Source: Liquorilactobacillus mali (GTDB taxonomy: Bacteria > Bacillota > Bacilli > Lactobacillales > Lactobacillaceae). Taken from it: DNA of 35,238 bases. This document shows positions 17,326 to 26,657 of the stretch, piece after piece (position 1 is the first letter of the stretch; every line of letters begins with the position of its first letter). The stretch covers positions 1-35,238 of the forward strand of contig NZ_JQAR01000024.1 in NCBI RefSeq assembly GCF_001437155.1. Direction: 5' to 3'. The notes beneath the pieces were generated by a model, which made no database searches, was not told the DNA's origin, and saw nothing but the letters and a program-made list of their open reading frames with translations. The translations under genes and the position numbers were made by a program.

Positions 17326-17754
17326 CTATCTGACTACTAAAACTGATATTGGTGCATTTTTAGCCATATATGCTGCTTGACTACCAAAACGCCCCTTAAT
17401 GCCCTTCTTCGATTCTGAACCAATTATTAATAAATCAGGATTTGCCTTAGGAATAACCTTCTTAACAATTGATTCGCCCGCGTCACCTTCTGCAATAATC
17501 GTTCTAACATCCTTGACCCCCCTGTCAAGTGCCTTATCACGATATTCCAAAATATGTTTTTCTAATGCGGATCTCTCACCATGAATAAAATCTTTATCCA
17601 TTGCTTGAAAAATACTTAATTCATCACTTTCAAGTACAGATGTGATTATAAGTTCTGCTTTTTCTGCAATTGCTCTTTCTATCGCATAGTCAAACGCTAA
17701 AAGTGCATCTGCTGAGTCATCAACCCCAACTAATATTTTTTCTATTTTTTTCAT
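17326..17754 (-). CDS. Universal stress protein, UspA family
   Basis: A 142-residue cytosolic protein of the UspA fold. It starts MKKIEKILVGVDDSADALLA, the normal family N-terminus, which is why ATG 17754 is preferred over the ATG at 17784. The C-terminus IIGSESKKGIKGRFGSQA followed by APISVLVVR is the usual glycine-rich nucleotide loop and last strand, but the loop is one residue short of the strict ATP-binding pattern. It starts about 40 bases after mntH on the same strand and is likely co-transcribed with it. Confidence 0.87.
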   Translation of the reverse strand: MKKIEKILVGVDDSADALLAFDYAIERAIAEKAELIITSVLESDELSIFQAMDKDFIHGERSALEKHILEYRDKALDRGVKDVRTIIAEGDAGESIVKKVIPKANPDLLIIGSESKKGIKGRFGSQAAYMAKNAPISVLVVR

Positions 17755-17793
17755 CTCGCCACTACCTTTCATGACAATTACCAAACAATCTTG

Positions 17794-19368
17794 TTATTCT
17801 CCCTCAAGATTTGCTTTTGCAGCAAATTCCTTATTTCCCTTGTAGAGATCATAAACCGTCCATGACAGCAACACTAATATTCCAGCAATCAATGCATATG
17901 CAATGCAATTGGCGATTGTTAATTGGGTTGCCGAAGCATTATCACCAAAGAAATTTTTTACTTGTCCGGGTAAACCAATGATGTTAAGAAACGTTAATCC
18001 TAATACAGAGATCCATCCCAGAGCTTTAATCAAAGTTGTATTCTTAAATCTCTTACCCATCTCGGCATTACTATCGGTTAACATCAATAACGGTAACATT
18101 GAGAATGGTAAGGCAAAGGCAAGGAAGACCTGCGAATTGTTCATTAATGTATTCAAGGCCTCATGTTCAGCAATCTCACTCTTACCACTTGTCAAGATAA
18201 CACAAATCAAAACAGGAACAACTGAGATAAGACGTGTAACTAATCTACGCAACCATAATGGCATTCTTAAATGAACAAAGCCTTCCATGATAACCTGTCC
18301 AGTTAATGTTCCCGTAATTGTTGAATTTTGACCTGAAGCTAACAGGGCAACCGCAAACAGAACCGATAAAACTCCTGAGCGAGCTACCTCAGCCAACAGT
18401 CCATTACTTAGAGTTGAAGTATCAGAAAGAGCTTGAAAAAGTCCAAAGAATGAAGGATCCTTTACAGCACCCGTCTTAAATACGGCAACACCCATGATGA
18501 GAAGGAGTGAATTAACAATAAAAGCAAGAGATAATTGAATATTTGAATCCCATGCAGAAAACCTAACAGCTTGTGCAATCTCTTCGTTATTCTCATGATC
18601 AATTTTTCTTGTTTGTGAAACAGCTGAATGCAGATATAGATTATGTGGCATAACAGTTGCTCCAATAATGCCAAGTGCTCCAGTTAATGGTGTCTGTCCA
18701 CCAACGCTGGGTGAAGTAGCAAATGTCTTTGTTGTTGGTATAAAGCCTTTAAAAATATCACCCCATGATGGGTTTGAAAGTGCTACTTGATAAACAAAAA
18801 CAAATAAAATAACAAAAATCAAACATACAACAATTGCTTCAATCTTTCTAAAACCAATCTTAGTCAAAAGTAATAATAACAAAACATCAAAAACAGTAAT
18901 AAATACAGCTATAACTAATGGTATATGGAATAGAAGATATAAGGCAATCGCAGCACCAATAACTTCGGCTATATCAGTTGCCATAATAGCTAACTCTGTT
19001 AAGAGCCATAAAACAATCCCTAATGACTTACTTGTACGTGCACGAATTGCTTGTGCCAAATCCATCTGGCTCACAATTCCAAGTTTGGCAGCCATGTATT
19101 GCAGTAACATCGCGATCAAACTTGAGATTAAGATAACGGAAATTAATAAATACTGAAAATTTTGTCCACCAGTAATAGATGTTGACCAGTTACCCGGATC
19201 CATGTATCCAACAGCAACTAATGCTCCAGGACCAGAGTATGCAAACAATGTCCTAATGAACCCCTTACCTTTTGGTACTTCAACAGTACTATTTATTTCT
19301 TCGAGCGAGGGGCCATTAGCATATTCAACTAATTTATGCTTTTTCCCATGAGTATTGTTATTGCTCAA
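17794..19368 (-). CDS. mntH: Nramp-family Mn2+/H+ symporter
   Basis: Imports manganese with protons. The 524-residue protein has about 11 membrane helices and both metal-site motifs: DPGN (residues 57-60, in GYMDPGNWSTS) in helix 1 and MPHN (in VMPHNLYLHSA) in helix 6. The hydrophilic N-terminus of about 40 residues is typical of lactobacillar MntH. Lactobacilli use large amounts of Mn2+ against oxidative stress. A stress protein follows in the same transcript. MntR control is possible (see the upstream site). Confidence 0.95.
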   Translation of the reverse strand: MSNNNTHGKKHKLVEYANGPSLEEINSTVEVPKGKGFIRTLFAYSGPGALVAVGYMDPGNWSTSITGGQNFQYLLISVILISSLIAMLLQYMAAKLGIVSQMDLAQAIRARTSKSLGIVLWLLTELAIMATDIAEVIGAAIALYLLFHIPLVIAVFITVFDVLLLLLLTKIGFRKIEAIVVCLIFVILFVFVYQVALSNPSWGDIFKGFIPTTKTFATSPSVGGQTPLTGALGIIGATVMPHNLYLHSAVSQTRKIDHENNEEIAQAVRFSAWDSNIQLSLAFIVNSLLLIMGVAVFKTGAVKDPSFFGLFQALSDTSTLSNGLLAEVARSGVLSVLFAVALLASGQNSTITGTLTGQVIMEGFVHLRMPLWLRRLVTRLISVVPVLICVILTSGKSEIAEHEALNTLMNNSQVFLAFALPFSMLPLLMLTDSNAEMGKRFKNTTLIKALGWISVLGLTFLNIIGLPGQVKNFFGDNASATQLTIANCIAYALIAGILVLLSWTVYDLYKGNKEFAAKANLEGE

Positions 19369-19410
19369 ATTAACTTACCACCTTTCAATTATTAAGTAGA
19401 ACCAAAGTGT

Positions 19411-19462
19411 ATTATACACCCTAGTTCGCTTAATTTGAACTTTTTTTTAGGCTAACCATAAA
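19411..19462 (-). promoter_or_regulatory. mntH promoter with possible MntR site
   Basis: On the minus strand TATAAT (19416-19411) has a weak TTCAAA 17 bases upstream. The -10 lies in a perfect 13-base palindrome GTGTATTATACAC (19407-19419). Further upstream, TTTAGGCTAACCATAAA (plus strand, about 19446-19462) resembles an MntR/DtxR box TTTAGG-N4-CCTAAA with one extra base. Either could be the manganese operator. The rest of 19369-19581 shows nothing. Confidence 0.4.
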
Positions 19463-19581
19463 AAATATTTCTCAATGGTGACTTTTTCTACCAACGTCTA
19501 CTTAAAATTATAAAAAATGCAGATTTATATATAAGAACTCGGCAATAAGTTCATATAACTTAACAAAATAAGCGTACTATC

Positions 19582-20592
19582 TTATTTTTCAATATTCTTG
19601 GTATCCAGCATACTAATTACAATTCTACTTTTATTTCTTACCCCAGCCCAGTTATCAACCACGTATTTAACTTTATCCAAAGGAAAAATTCTCACTGAAA
19701 ATGCACCATTGATGTTCCAATCCGTTAATAAGTGCTGCCACATTTTTTCTTTTTCTTCAAGTTTTATATTTACTGAGTCAATCCCCATTAATCGGATACC
19801 GCGTAAAATAAAGGGAAACATATTAGTCTTTAATTGATTACCAGCGATATTCCCGCATACTGTAACTACCCCTTTGTAACCAACCCAAGGTAGTACAGCC
19901 TCCAAAACAGTTCCTCCGACACAATCCACCACATAATCAAATTTTTGATGTGCAATAAGTTTCTTGGTTTTAAGATCATCACGTAAATATACATTCTTAA
20001 ATTCGTTGCAATAATTATGTCGCTGGTCTTTATTTCTAACAAGAACTGAAATATTTCTCATTTTCAACTTCTTTAAAATGGCAACAACAATACTTCCCAC
20101 ACCGCCAGTAACACCTGTAACAAGTATTTCCGAATCTCTCTTGGCCCCAAATGAAACTATTTCATTTACCGAAAGTGCGGCTGTCAGTCCAGCGGTGCCG
20201 AGTGCCATAACATATTCTAGTGGCACATTTTTGCCTAATCTTATTAACCATTCCGCAGGCACCCTTGCATATTCGGCTAAACCGCCGGTGTGTGAGACAC
20301 CTACATCATAGCCAGTGCACAACACCTTTTCACCTGTAGTGAATCGAGGATTGCTTGTCTCAATAACTGTTCCACAGAAATCCACTCCCGGAATCATGGG
20401 ATACTTTCTAATTACACCTGAATTATCCTGAAAAGCCAAGACATCCTTGTAATTCAACGAAGAATACGCAATCTTTACGACTACATCCCCCTCAGATAAA
20501 TCAGTAAGAGTTATATTTTCCAGCTCCGACTGCACTTTTTGCATATCCTCACTCTTATTAACTATCAGTGCTTTAAATAACTTATCTACCAT
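19582..20592 (-). CDS. YhdH/YhfP-family NADPH-dependent oxidoreductase (acryloyl-CoA reductase-like)
   Basis: A 336-residue zinc-free medium-chain dehydrogenase/reductase. The N-terminal GroES-like domain has SSLNYKDVLAF and PMIPGVDFCGTV. The Rossmann domain has GVTGGVGSI for NADPH. The YhdH/AcuI subgroup reduces acryloyl-CoA or related activated double bonds; the true substrate here is unknown. GGGGGGA precedes the ATG by about eight bases. It follows the uracil-DNA-glycosylase-like gene by 30 bases on the same strand. Confidence 0.85.
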   Translation of the reverse strand: MVDKLFKALIVNKSEDMQKVQSELENITLTDLSEGDVVVKIAYSSLNYKDVLAFQDNSGVIRKYPMIPGVDFCGTVIETSNPRFTTGEKVLCTGYDVGVSHTGGLAEYARVPAEWLIRLGKNVPLEYVMALGTAGLTAALSVNEIVSFGAKRDSEILVTGVTGGVGSIVVAILKKLKMRNISVLVRNKDQRHNYCNEFKNVYLRDDLKTKKLIAHQKFDYVVDCVGGTVLEAVLPWVGYKGVVTVCGNIAGNQLKTNMFPFILRGIRLMGIDSVNIKLEEKEKMWQHLLTDWNINGAFSVRIFPLDKVKYVVDNWAGVRNKSRIVISMLDTKNIEK

Positions 20593-20622
20593 TATTCAAA
20601 TCCCCCCTGAGATAGTTCTGCT

Positions 20623-21195
20623 CTACACTTGGATGATTTCTGCGATTTGTTTTTGTAATTTTGGAATAACATCTATTAAGAACCAAGGATTTTTCTTTAA
20701 CCAAATATTATTACGTGGCGACGGATGGATAATAGGAAAAAAATCAGGTAAATATTCTGCAAAGTTTTGAACCGTACTTGTTATTGTTGTCTTGGGAGCT
20801 AGGTTTAAATAATATCGCTGCGCGTAAGCACCTATCAGAATTGTCAGTTGAATATTCGGCATTTGTGCTCGTAATTTAGGATGCCATTTCTCTGCAATTC
20901 CCCTTCTTGGTGGCTTATCACCAGATTTAGCCTTTCCAGGATAATAAAAATCCATTGGGATAACTGCAATTTCCCCGGAATCATAAAATATTGACTTATC
21001 AACTCCCAACCACTCACGTAGCCGATCTCCAGAAGCATCGTTCCACATGATGCCGGTATCTTGAACCTTTTTCCCTGGTGCCTGACCGATAATTAGTACC
21101 TTAGCCGATTGTGGTACTGAAAAAATTGGATATAGTCCCGCAGCAGTATATCTCTTGTTCTGCTCATCATGAACAATATCATCATATATACTCAT
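20623..21195 (-). CDS. Uracil-DNA glycosylase family protein
   Basis: A 190-residue protein of the UDG superfamily. Motif A is GQAPG (residues 37-41), closer to the family 4 type GEAPG than to the family 1 GQDPYH. Motif B is HPSPRN (157-162). Members remove uracil or act on other damaged bases; activity of this subgroup is uncertain. I prefer ATG 21195 (MSIYDDIVHDE), preceded by GCGGGAAATACAA, over the ATG at 21216. Confidence 0.85.
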   Translation of the reverse strand: MSIYDDIVHDEQNKRYTAAGLYPIFSVPQSAKVLIIGQAPGKKVQDTGIMWNDASGDRLREWLGVDKSIFYDSGEIAVIPMDFYYPGKAKSGDKPPRRGIAEKWHPKLRAQMPNIQLTILIGAYAQRYYLNLAPKTTITSTVQNFAEYLPDFFPIIHPSPRNNIWLKKNPWFLIDVIPKLQKQIAEIIQV

Positions 21196-21311
21196 TTGTA
21201 TTTCCCGCTCTCTCAATTTCTATATCTTAATTATACAATAGATTGCAAAATACCTTATACGATACAACTCATTATTGTACTTTGTTTTTCTCATTAAAAT
21301 AACAGTTAGAT

Positions 21312-21385
21312 ACTCTTTGATATGAATCAATTTATATAGTCAAAAAGGCCAGGTCAAAATTTATTTTTCGCCCTAACCCCTCCAC
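21312..21385 (+). repeat. Dispersed repeat copy R5 (decayed)
   Basis: TTTGATATGAATCAATTTATATAG aligns loosely with the ATGAAACACATTTATCCAG block and is followed by GGCCAGGTCAAAATTT and CGCCCTAACC, the decayed stem. It lies between two minus-strand genes. Nothing else is seen in 21196-21459. Confidence 0.45.
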
Positions 21386-21459
21386 TTGTTCCAAATAATC
21401 CTATTTCAGAAACCTCCATTACCATTACCAAAAAATACTTAACTATTCGTGACAGTATT

Positions 21460-22308
21460 TCAGTTTTTCTTTAACTTTGTCATGTCTATAAAATCAGTTT
21501 GTCCAATTGGAATTTCCTTTACAATTTTGGGACTCCAAAGCAAAAGCTGATTTTCAATACCAACTTCACATGCTGCAGAAAGGGTAATAATATTATACCC
21601 AACTGCATCACTAACATAATGTATTTTATGATTACGACAATCAATATGATAAGCTGTCGACTCTGCAACACCATTTAGTATGTTATCCGTCGTGTAAGTT
21701 GTTGCAAAGTGAATATGACCTGCAAATATTCCCTTAACATTCCCGTTACTGCAGACTTCCAATAAGTCATCACCATTTTGTAAAACGCTAAAACGCATGT
21801 AATGTAATGATGCACCAGCTATCGGATGATGCATAAAGATCAATGCAGGTCTTTCCTGGCTTTGAAGCAAACTTTCTTTTAGCCACTTCAGTTGTTTCTC
21901 ATCGAGATATCCTTGTTCTATATTTCCAAATGTAGTATCTAGAAAATAACTATCTACACCAGAAAAAGTCTTCTTATAATAATACTTATCTTGTGGTTTC
22001 TCTCGCAAAAAGCCCTCATAAAAAGCCTCGGTTCTATCATGATTACCTAAGATAACTTGAATAGGAATTCCAAGCTGTTGTTCTTTTTCTGCTAGAATTT
22101 CTTTCAGATGGACATAATCACTTGCTACTCCTTCATGAATAAGATCCCCAGTTAAAACAATAAATTCAGGTTTCACAGCTATTTTTTTTATATCATCAAA
22201 CACCATGTTTAATTTAACATATGGATCCAATTGCTGGTTGAAAGACGGTTGGTCACCAGCTGGACTCAAGTGTATATCTGAAATTTGGATAATTGTTATA
22301 TCATTCAT
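21460..22308 (-). CDS. Calcineurin-like metallophosphoesterase (CpdA/GpdQ class)
   Basis: A 282-residue dinuclear-metal phosphodiesterase. All five metal-site blocks are present: SDIHL (Asp11, His13), TGDLIHEG (Asp55), GNHD (residues 88-91), MHHP (159-162) and GHIH (197-200). The class III phosphodiesterases of this type cleave cyclic nucleotides (CpdA) or glycerophosphodiesters (GpdQ). It is the last gene of a CUT1 ABC-transporter operon, 14 bases after the ATPase, and the block also contains glycerol/dihydroxyacetone genes. That context favours a glycerophosphodiester or similar imported phosphodiester as substrate. There is no signal peptide, so it acts in the cytoplasm. Confidence 0.85.
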   Translation of the reverse strand: MNDITIIQISDIHLSPAGDQPSFNQQLDPYVKLNMVFDDIKKIAVKPEFIVLTGDLIHEGVASDYVHLKEILAEKEQQLGIPIQVILGNHDRTEAFYEGFLREKPQDKYYYKKTFSGVDSYFLDTTFGNIEQGYLDEKQLKWLKESLLQSQERPALIFMHHPIAGASLHYMRFSVLQNGDDLLEVCSNGNVKGIFAGHIHFATTYTTDNILNGVAESTAYHIDCRNHKIHYVSDAVGYNIITLSAACEVGIENQLLLWSPKIVKEIPIGQTDFIDMTKLKKN

Positions 22309-22322
22309 TTTAAACTCCCTCT

Positions 22323-23411
22323 TCAGTTTTCGAGATTCTTTTTACTCTCATAATCAAATAATAAAATTTTCTCTGCAACAAACGAAAAATAGACTTTATC
22401 ACCACTGACAAAAACATTATTGGTGATGATTGTTTTGATGGACTGATTTTCTTTGATATTCAGCGTCAACTGCTGATAACGCCCATAATCAACAATCGTT
22501 TCAACCTGTGCAGGTAAATCCAATAAATCTGTCCGTTCTTTTTTTACAATTACGTGTTCTGGTCTAATTCCTAACCAAAGTTGATTGCTTGTTAATTTCA
22601 AATTTTTCAACCGTTCTGTATTCGAAAGTATAACTTCTTCATTGAAAAGCAACTTTCCTTGATCATAGGTAACTTCTAGTGTATTAATTCTCGGAGTACC
22701 AATAAATTGTGCCACAAAAAGATTTGTCGGGTGATTGTAAATGTTATCAGGTGTGTCTATCATTTGAATAATCCCATCATTGATAATTGCAATCCTATCT
22801 CCTAAGGCCATTGCCTCTAACTGATCATGTGTTACATAAACAATTGTCTGATGATTTTTTTCATGCAATGCCTGAATTTCATCACGTGCCTTTTCACGTA
22901 ACTGTACATCAATATTTGAAAGAGGTTCATCCAAAAGAAATATCTTGCTATGCTTAACCATCCCTCTTCCGAGTGCCACTCGCTGTTTTTGTCCTCCAGA
23001 AAGCTGACCAGGCAAGCGATCACGATATGCTGTTAAATTAAGGGTTTCAAGAATTTCTTCCAGTCTTTTCTGCCGCTCTTCTTTCTTTACTTTGTGTACT
23101 TTTAATGAATATTCTAAATTTTGATAGACTGTCATGTTGGGATACAATGCATAATCTTGAAAAACCATCGCAATATTGCGCTCAAGGCTTGAAATTTTTT
23201 GTGAATTTCGACCGTCAATCAGAATTTCTCCAGTGCTCGGAACTTCTAGTCCTGCAATCATCCGCAAAGTGGTTGACTTACCACAGCCTGATGGACCTAG
23301 CATTACTAGAAATTCCCCTTCTTTAACCTGCAAATTCATTTTACGTATTATATTAGTTTTTTTGTAATTTTTTGTAACATCCTTTAATTCTAAAACTACC
23401 TTATCACTCAT
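22323..23411 (-). CDS. ABC transporter ATP-binding protein, UgpC/MsmK type
   Basis: A 362-residue ATPase that drives a CUT1-type importer. The Walker A GPSGCGKST is at residues 39-47; it is followed by Q-loop VFQDYALYP, signature LSGGQKQRVALGR, Walker B FLLDEPLSN and the switch THDQ. A C-terminal TOBE domain (IRPEHVIV) follows. It lies 11 bases after the second permease and before the metallophosphoesterase. The second, plus-strand system in this window has its own ATPase. Confidence 0.92.
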   Translation of the reverse strand: MSDKVVLELKDVTKNYKKTNIIRKMNLQVKEGEFLVMLGPSGCGKSTTLRMIAGLEVPSTGEILIDGRNSQKISSLERNIAMVFQDYALYPNMTVYQNLEYSLKVHKVKKEERQKRLEEILETLNLTAYRDRLPGQLSGGQKQRVALGRGMVKHSKIFLLDEPLSNIDVQLREKARDEIQALHEKNHQTIVYVTHDQLEAMALGDRIAIINDGIIQMIDTPDNIYNHPTNLFVAQFIGTPRINTLEVTYDQGKLLFNEEVILSNTERLKNLKLTSNQLWLGIRPEHVIVKKERTDLLDLPAQVETIVDYGRYQQLTLNIKENQSIKTIITNNVFVSGDKVYFSFVAEKILLFDYESKKNLEN

Positions 23412-23422
23412 AATTAACCACC

Positions 23423-24241
23423 TTATTTTAGTCCTGAACTGCTGATACTATTTAAAATGTAACGTTGAAAAATCAAATAAATCAGCAATGGCACAATAAT
23501 CATAATAGTTGACAATGCCATAGCTAGAGGAAAGTTAGTCCCACCTTCACTAGAAATATAGTTTTGTAGCGCTAATGGCAGTGTAAAACTATTCTTGTCT
23601 TTCAAAATTAATGTTGGCCAAACATACTCATTCCACGAATTAATAAAGAAAATTGCTCCGATACTAATAATATTCGGCCGTAAAATAGGAACCACAATGT
23701 CCTTCAAAATCTTGTATGCCGGAATATCATCAATCCTCACAGACTCTATCAAACTATTCGGAATTTTATCCATTGCTTTAAGGAAGAGCATAATACCTGT
23801 TGCATCACAAAGTTGTGGCAATGCTACACCCAGAGCAGTATTCAATAAATTAAGTTTAGAAATTACTAAAAAGTTTGGAATCATTACTACTGTAAATGGG
23901 ACAAAAATCGTAGAGATAAAAGCAAAATAGATTAGCTTTTTCCCTTTGAATGAAAAATATTTAAATGCATATGCTGATAACAAACCAGTGACAATTTTCC
24001 CAATTGTTACAATTGTTGCCATAAAAAATGTATTCCAAATTATTCTTAAAAGACTGATTTGTTTATCCAAAGTTAAATAGTTGTTGAGAGTTGGATGTGC
24101 CGGAATAATCTGCAACATAGAATGATAAGAATCTTGTAATGTCTTAAAAGAATTAGAAATCATGAAAAGAACTGGTAGCAATAAAACTAAACAGATTACT
24201 ATCAATAGAAAATGCCAACCACTCTCTTTGAGTTTATTCAT
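23423..24241 (-). CDS. CUT1 ABC transporter permease, UgpE type
   Basis: A 272-residue inner-membrane permease with six helices. The EAA-like cytoplasmic loop is in SLIESVRIDDIPAYKILKDI, followed by VPILRP. I chose ATG 24241 (MNKLKESGW), which follows GGGAG by 11 bases, over a TTG at 24265. It overlaps the end of the first permease by eight bases. It forms the channel with the partner permease just upstream. Confidence 0.88.
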   Translation of the reverse strand: MNKLKESGWHFLLIVICLVLLLPVLFMISNSFKTLQDSYHSMLQIIPAHPTLNNYLTLDKQISLLRIIWNTFFMATIVTIGKIVTGLLSAYAFKYFSFKGKKLIYFAFISTIFVPFTVVMIPNFLVISKLNLLNTALGVALPQLCDATGIMLFLKAMDKIPNSLIESVRIDDIPAYKILKDIVVPILRPNIISIGAIFFINSWNEYVWPTLILKDKNSFTLPLALQNYISSEGGTNFPLAMALSTIMIIVPLLIYLIFQRYILNSISSSGLK

Positions 24242-25124
24242 ATCTGCTCGTTCTCCCTTCAACAAATTTTATCTCCAAATAAAGAAGTACCAGAAAGATA
24301 ACAAATGTAACTATAGCTAATGCTGATGCATTCCCTGTTTTGTAGAGAACGAAAGCATTCAAATAAGTATGATACAGAGCATTTGATGATCCATAGTATG
24401 GTCCTCCTTGAGTAATAACACTGATTGGTGTAAAAACATATTGTAGTCCCTGAACAATTGTCAGAATTAACACATAGAAGGCAATACTCTTATTCAATGG
24501 AAAAACAATGTCCCAAATCATTCTCCATTTGGGAATACTATCCATCTTAGTTGCATCAATAATGTTTTGTGGTACACTCCCGAGGCCTGTCAGTAATAGG
24601 ACAAAATTGTAGCCAAAGACTTTCCAATTAGTTATCAAACAAATTACTACGACTGCCATTGCTCCTGAATTAGTCCAGTTAGGTAAAGTGAGACCCAAAT
24701 TTCTCATGAAAAAAGCAACTGGTCCTGAGACTGGATTCATAATCCAAGAAAAGAGCATTGCTCCTACTACCAATGAAAATAAACTAGGAATAAAAAAGAT
24801 TATTTTATAGGCAGTTTGCATTTTACTAATGAAAAATTTAACTATTATTGAAATGAAATATGGAACTAAAAAATTTAAGACAAGCAATAATAGAATATAG
24901 AATACTGTATTTAAAATAATTTTCCGATTAACAGGGTCTGTAAAAATACTGAGATAATTTTCTAACCCTACAAAATCTTTTGTTGGTGCAATTAAGTTCC
25001 AATTAAAGAAACTGAGATAGAACGTATATATTATCGGAGCAATAATAAAAACCAACAGTATGAGCGCTGTTGGAAAAAGATAAGCAATTGTTAAAACCTT
25101 ATTTTTTTTATTTCTGTTGTTCAT
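24234..25124 (-). CDS. CUT1 ABC transporter permease, UgpA type
   Basis: A 296-residue permease with six helices. The EAA loop reads NIIDATKMDSIPKWRMIWDI, followed by VFPLNK. Its ATG lies inside the end of the binding-protein gene (17-base overlap) behind AGGAG, so translation of the two is coupled. Because the upstream gene is frameshifted, coupling to this permease could be weakened in this strain. Confidence 0.88.
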   Translation of the reverse strand: MNNRNKKNKVLTIAYLFPTALILLVFIIAPIIYTFYLSFFNWNLIAPTKDFVGLENYLSIFTDPVNRKIILNTVFYILLLLVLNFLVPYFISIIVKFFISKMQTAYKIIFFIPSLFSLVVGAMLFSWIMNPVSGPVAFFMRNLGLTLPNWTNSGAMAVVVICLITNWKVFGYNFVLLLTGLGSVPQNIIDATKMDSIPKWRMIWDIVFPLNKSIAFYVLILTIVQGLQYVFTPISVITQGGPYYGSSNALYHTYLNAFVLYKTGNASALAIVTFVIFLVLLYLEIKFVEGRTSRYE

Positions 25125-26393
25125 TGATCTTCTCCTGTGTGCTTTTCAATGTTTCTTGCACATTGCTGCCAGACAAAATTTTGTCACGTGCATCAATCAT
25201 TGCTTGTTCTGCCTGTAACCCATTCTTAGGAAATGATGTCCATGAAACTGCCGTCTTGATTTGACTAGCGGCTGGTTTCAACATTGGATTTTCACTTAAA
25301 TAACTTTTGAATGCTTTTGAACTTAATGCACTTTGAGTAGGTGGAAGATACCCTGTTCCCTTACTCCAAGTTACCAAAGAACTATTCTTATACAGATATT
25401 TTTCAAAAGTCCAAGCAGCCTTTTGCTTTTCCGTACTTTGTGCAGTAATAGCAAGCATCGATCCTCCAACTGGAACAGTTGCCTTATGTCCCTTAAAGTG
25501 AGGTGAGGTAATTGCCTCTACATCAAAATTAGCACTTTGTTTAATGTGAGATGCCTGTGCAACAGTAGTGTACGCAATTGCAACTTTACCATTTACAAAA
25601 TCATCAACGCCCTGTGCCCAAGGAGTGTGCAATGCTGTCTTATCCTTAACGACCATGTCTTGATAGAATTGATAGGCCTTTACGCCTGCAGCACTAGCAA
25701 AAACTGCTTTCCCATTCTTTTTGATTTTTGCTCCGTTACTTAACTGTAAAGCCTGTTGAGCCCATGTATCCGCGGGTTCTTGAATGTAAAGACCATAGTT
25801 TCCGCTTGCTTCTTTAATTTTCTTAGCTGCAGCACTGACACCCTCCCAAGTTGAAAGGCTGCTGGCCTTTATACCATATTTATCAAGCATTGTTTTGTTG
25901 TAATACAAAATTGGTGTACTTAATGAATAAGGCAATCCAACCAATTTTCCATTGCTATCTTTAGCAAAAGACAAAGTCCGAGTGGTAAAATTCTTGCTAA
26001 TAAAGGTTTTACTGCTATCAAACTTGCTCTGCGCATCAGTAGGTGTTAAATACTTAAAATTATCAGCAAAATAATTCATATATGCCCAACCGACTTGAAC
26101 AACATCCGGCACTTTACCTGATGCTTGTGCAGATTGTAAATTCTGCATTAGTCCCTGATACATATTGGGATTATATTTTGCTGTCACCTTTATGTATTTA
26201 TGCGTTTTATTAAACTTCTTTACAAGCGCATCTACGGAAGCCCCCCCTGGGTCTGTGCATTAACATGCCAATAGGAAATATGTACAACCTTTTTTGAGGC
26301 TGCTTTCCCACTTGAACAACCAGCAAATAATACTGCCACCATCATTAAAACTAATATTCCAACCGTTCTCTTGAACAAAGTTAAAAACTTCAA
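25108..26393 (-). pseudogene. CUT1 ABC transporter lipoprotein binding protein, frameshifted at a G7 run
   Basis: The gene starts at TTG 26393 behind AAGGGAGAG. It has a lipoprotein signal MKFLTLFKRTVGILV with lipobox LFAGC, then SYWHVNAQTQGG. Here the frame breaks: seven C (plus strand 26241-26247) give GG-LP-stop. One more G restores GGASVDALVKKFNKTHKYI and the rest of the protein, ending at 25108. The restored product is about 428 residues, normal for the family. It is the only solute-binding component of this operon. The lesion could be a real mutation, slipped-strand phase variation or a homopolymer sequencing error. As read, only about 55 residues would be made. Confidence 0.85.
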
Positions 26394-26490
26394 GTAAATC
26401 TCTCCCTTCTTTACTAGTCAATGATAATCCTGGTTTGTATTCTTTCTGTTTGAAAAAGGTAATGCTAATGTAAAAAATAAGTAAAGTACT

Positions 26491-26502
26491 TACGAATTCG
26501 TA
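26491..26502. promoter_or_regulatory. Palindrome upstream of the ABC operon
   Basis: TACGAATTCGTA is a perfect 12-base palindrome about 100 bases upstream of the binding-protein start, flanked by GTAAA/TTTAC arms further out. It could be an operator for a sugar-type regulator. I find no convincing promoter pair, so this is tentative. Confidence 0.3.
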
Positions 26503-26594
26503 TTTACAATTCACTATTGATATTAAATTAGCGTCAATTAAGTGTAATGACATCTAAATTATTTATAATTTAACAGCCTTTTTAGCAGACAAAT

Positions 26595-26618
26595 AAAAAA
26601 GCCCTCAAATGAGAGCCA
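26595..26618 (-). terminator. Rho-independent terminator after glpF
   Basis: On the minus strand GGCTCTC-ATTT-GAGGGC forms a six- to seven-base stem with one G-U pair, followed by T6. It ends the dhaKLM-glpF transcript. Confidence 0.75.
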
Positions 26619-26657
26619 CCTTCTAAATTAATTATATTTCTGAATAAAAACCATTCA

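Noticed and set aside
26260-26553. 97-residue frame upstream of the first ABC operon
   Set aside because: It overlaps the real lipoprotein start in another frame and resembles nothing; the true start is TTG 26393.
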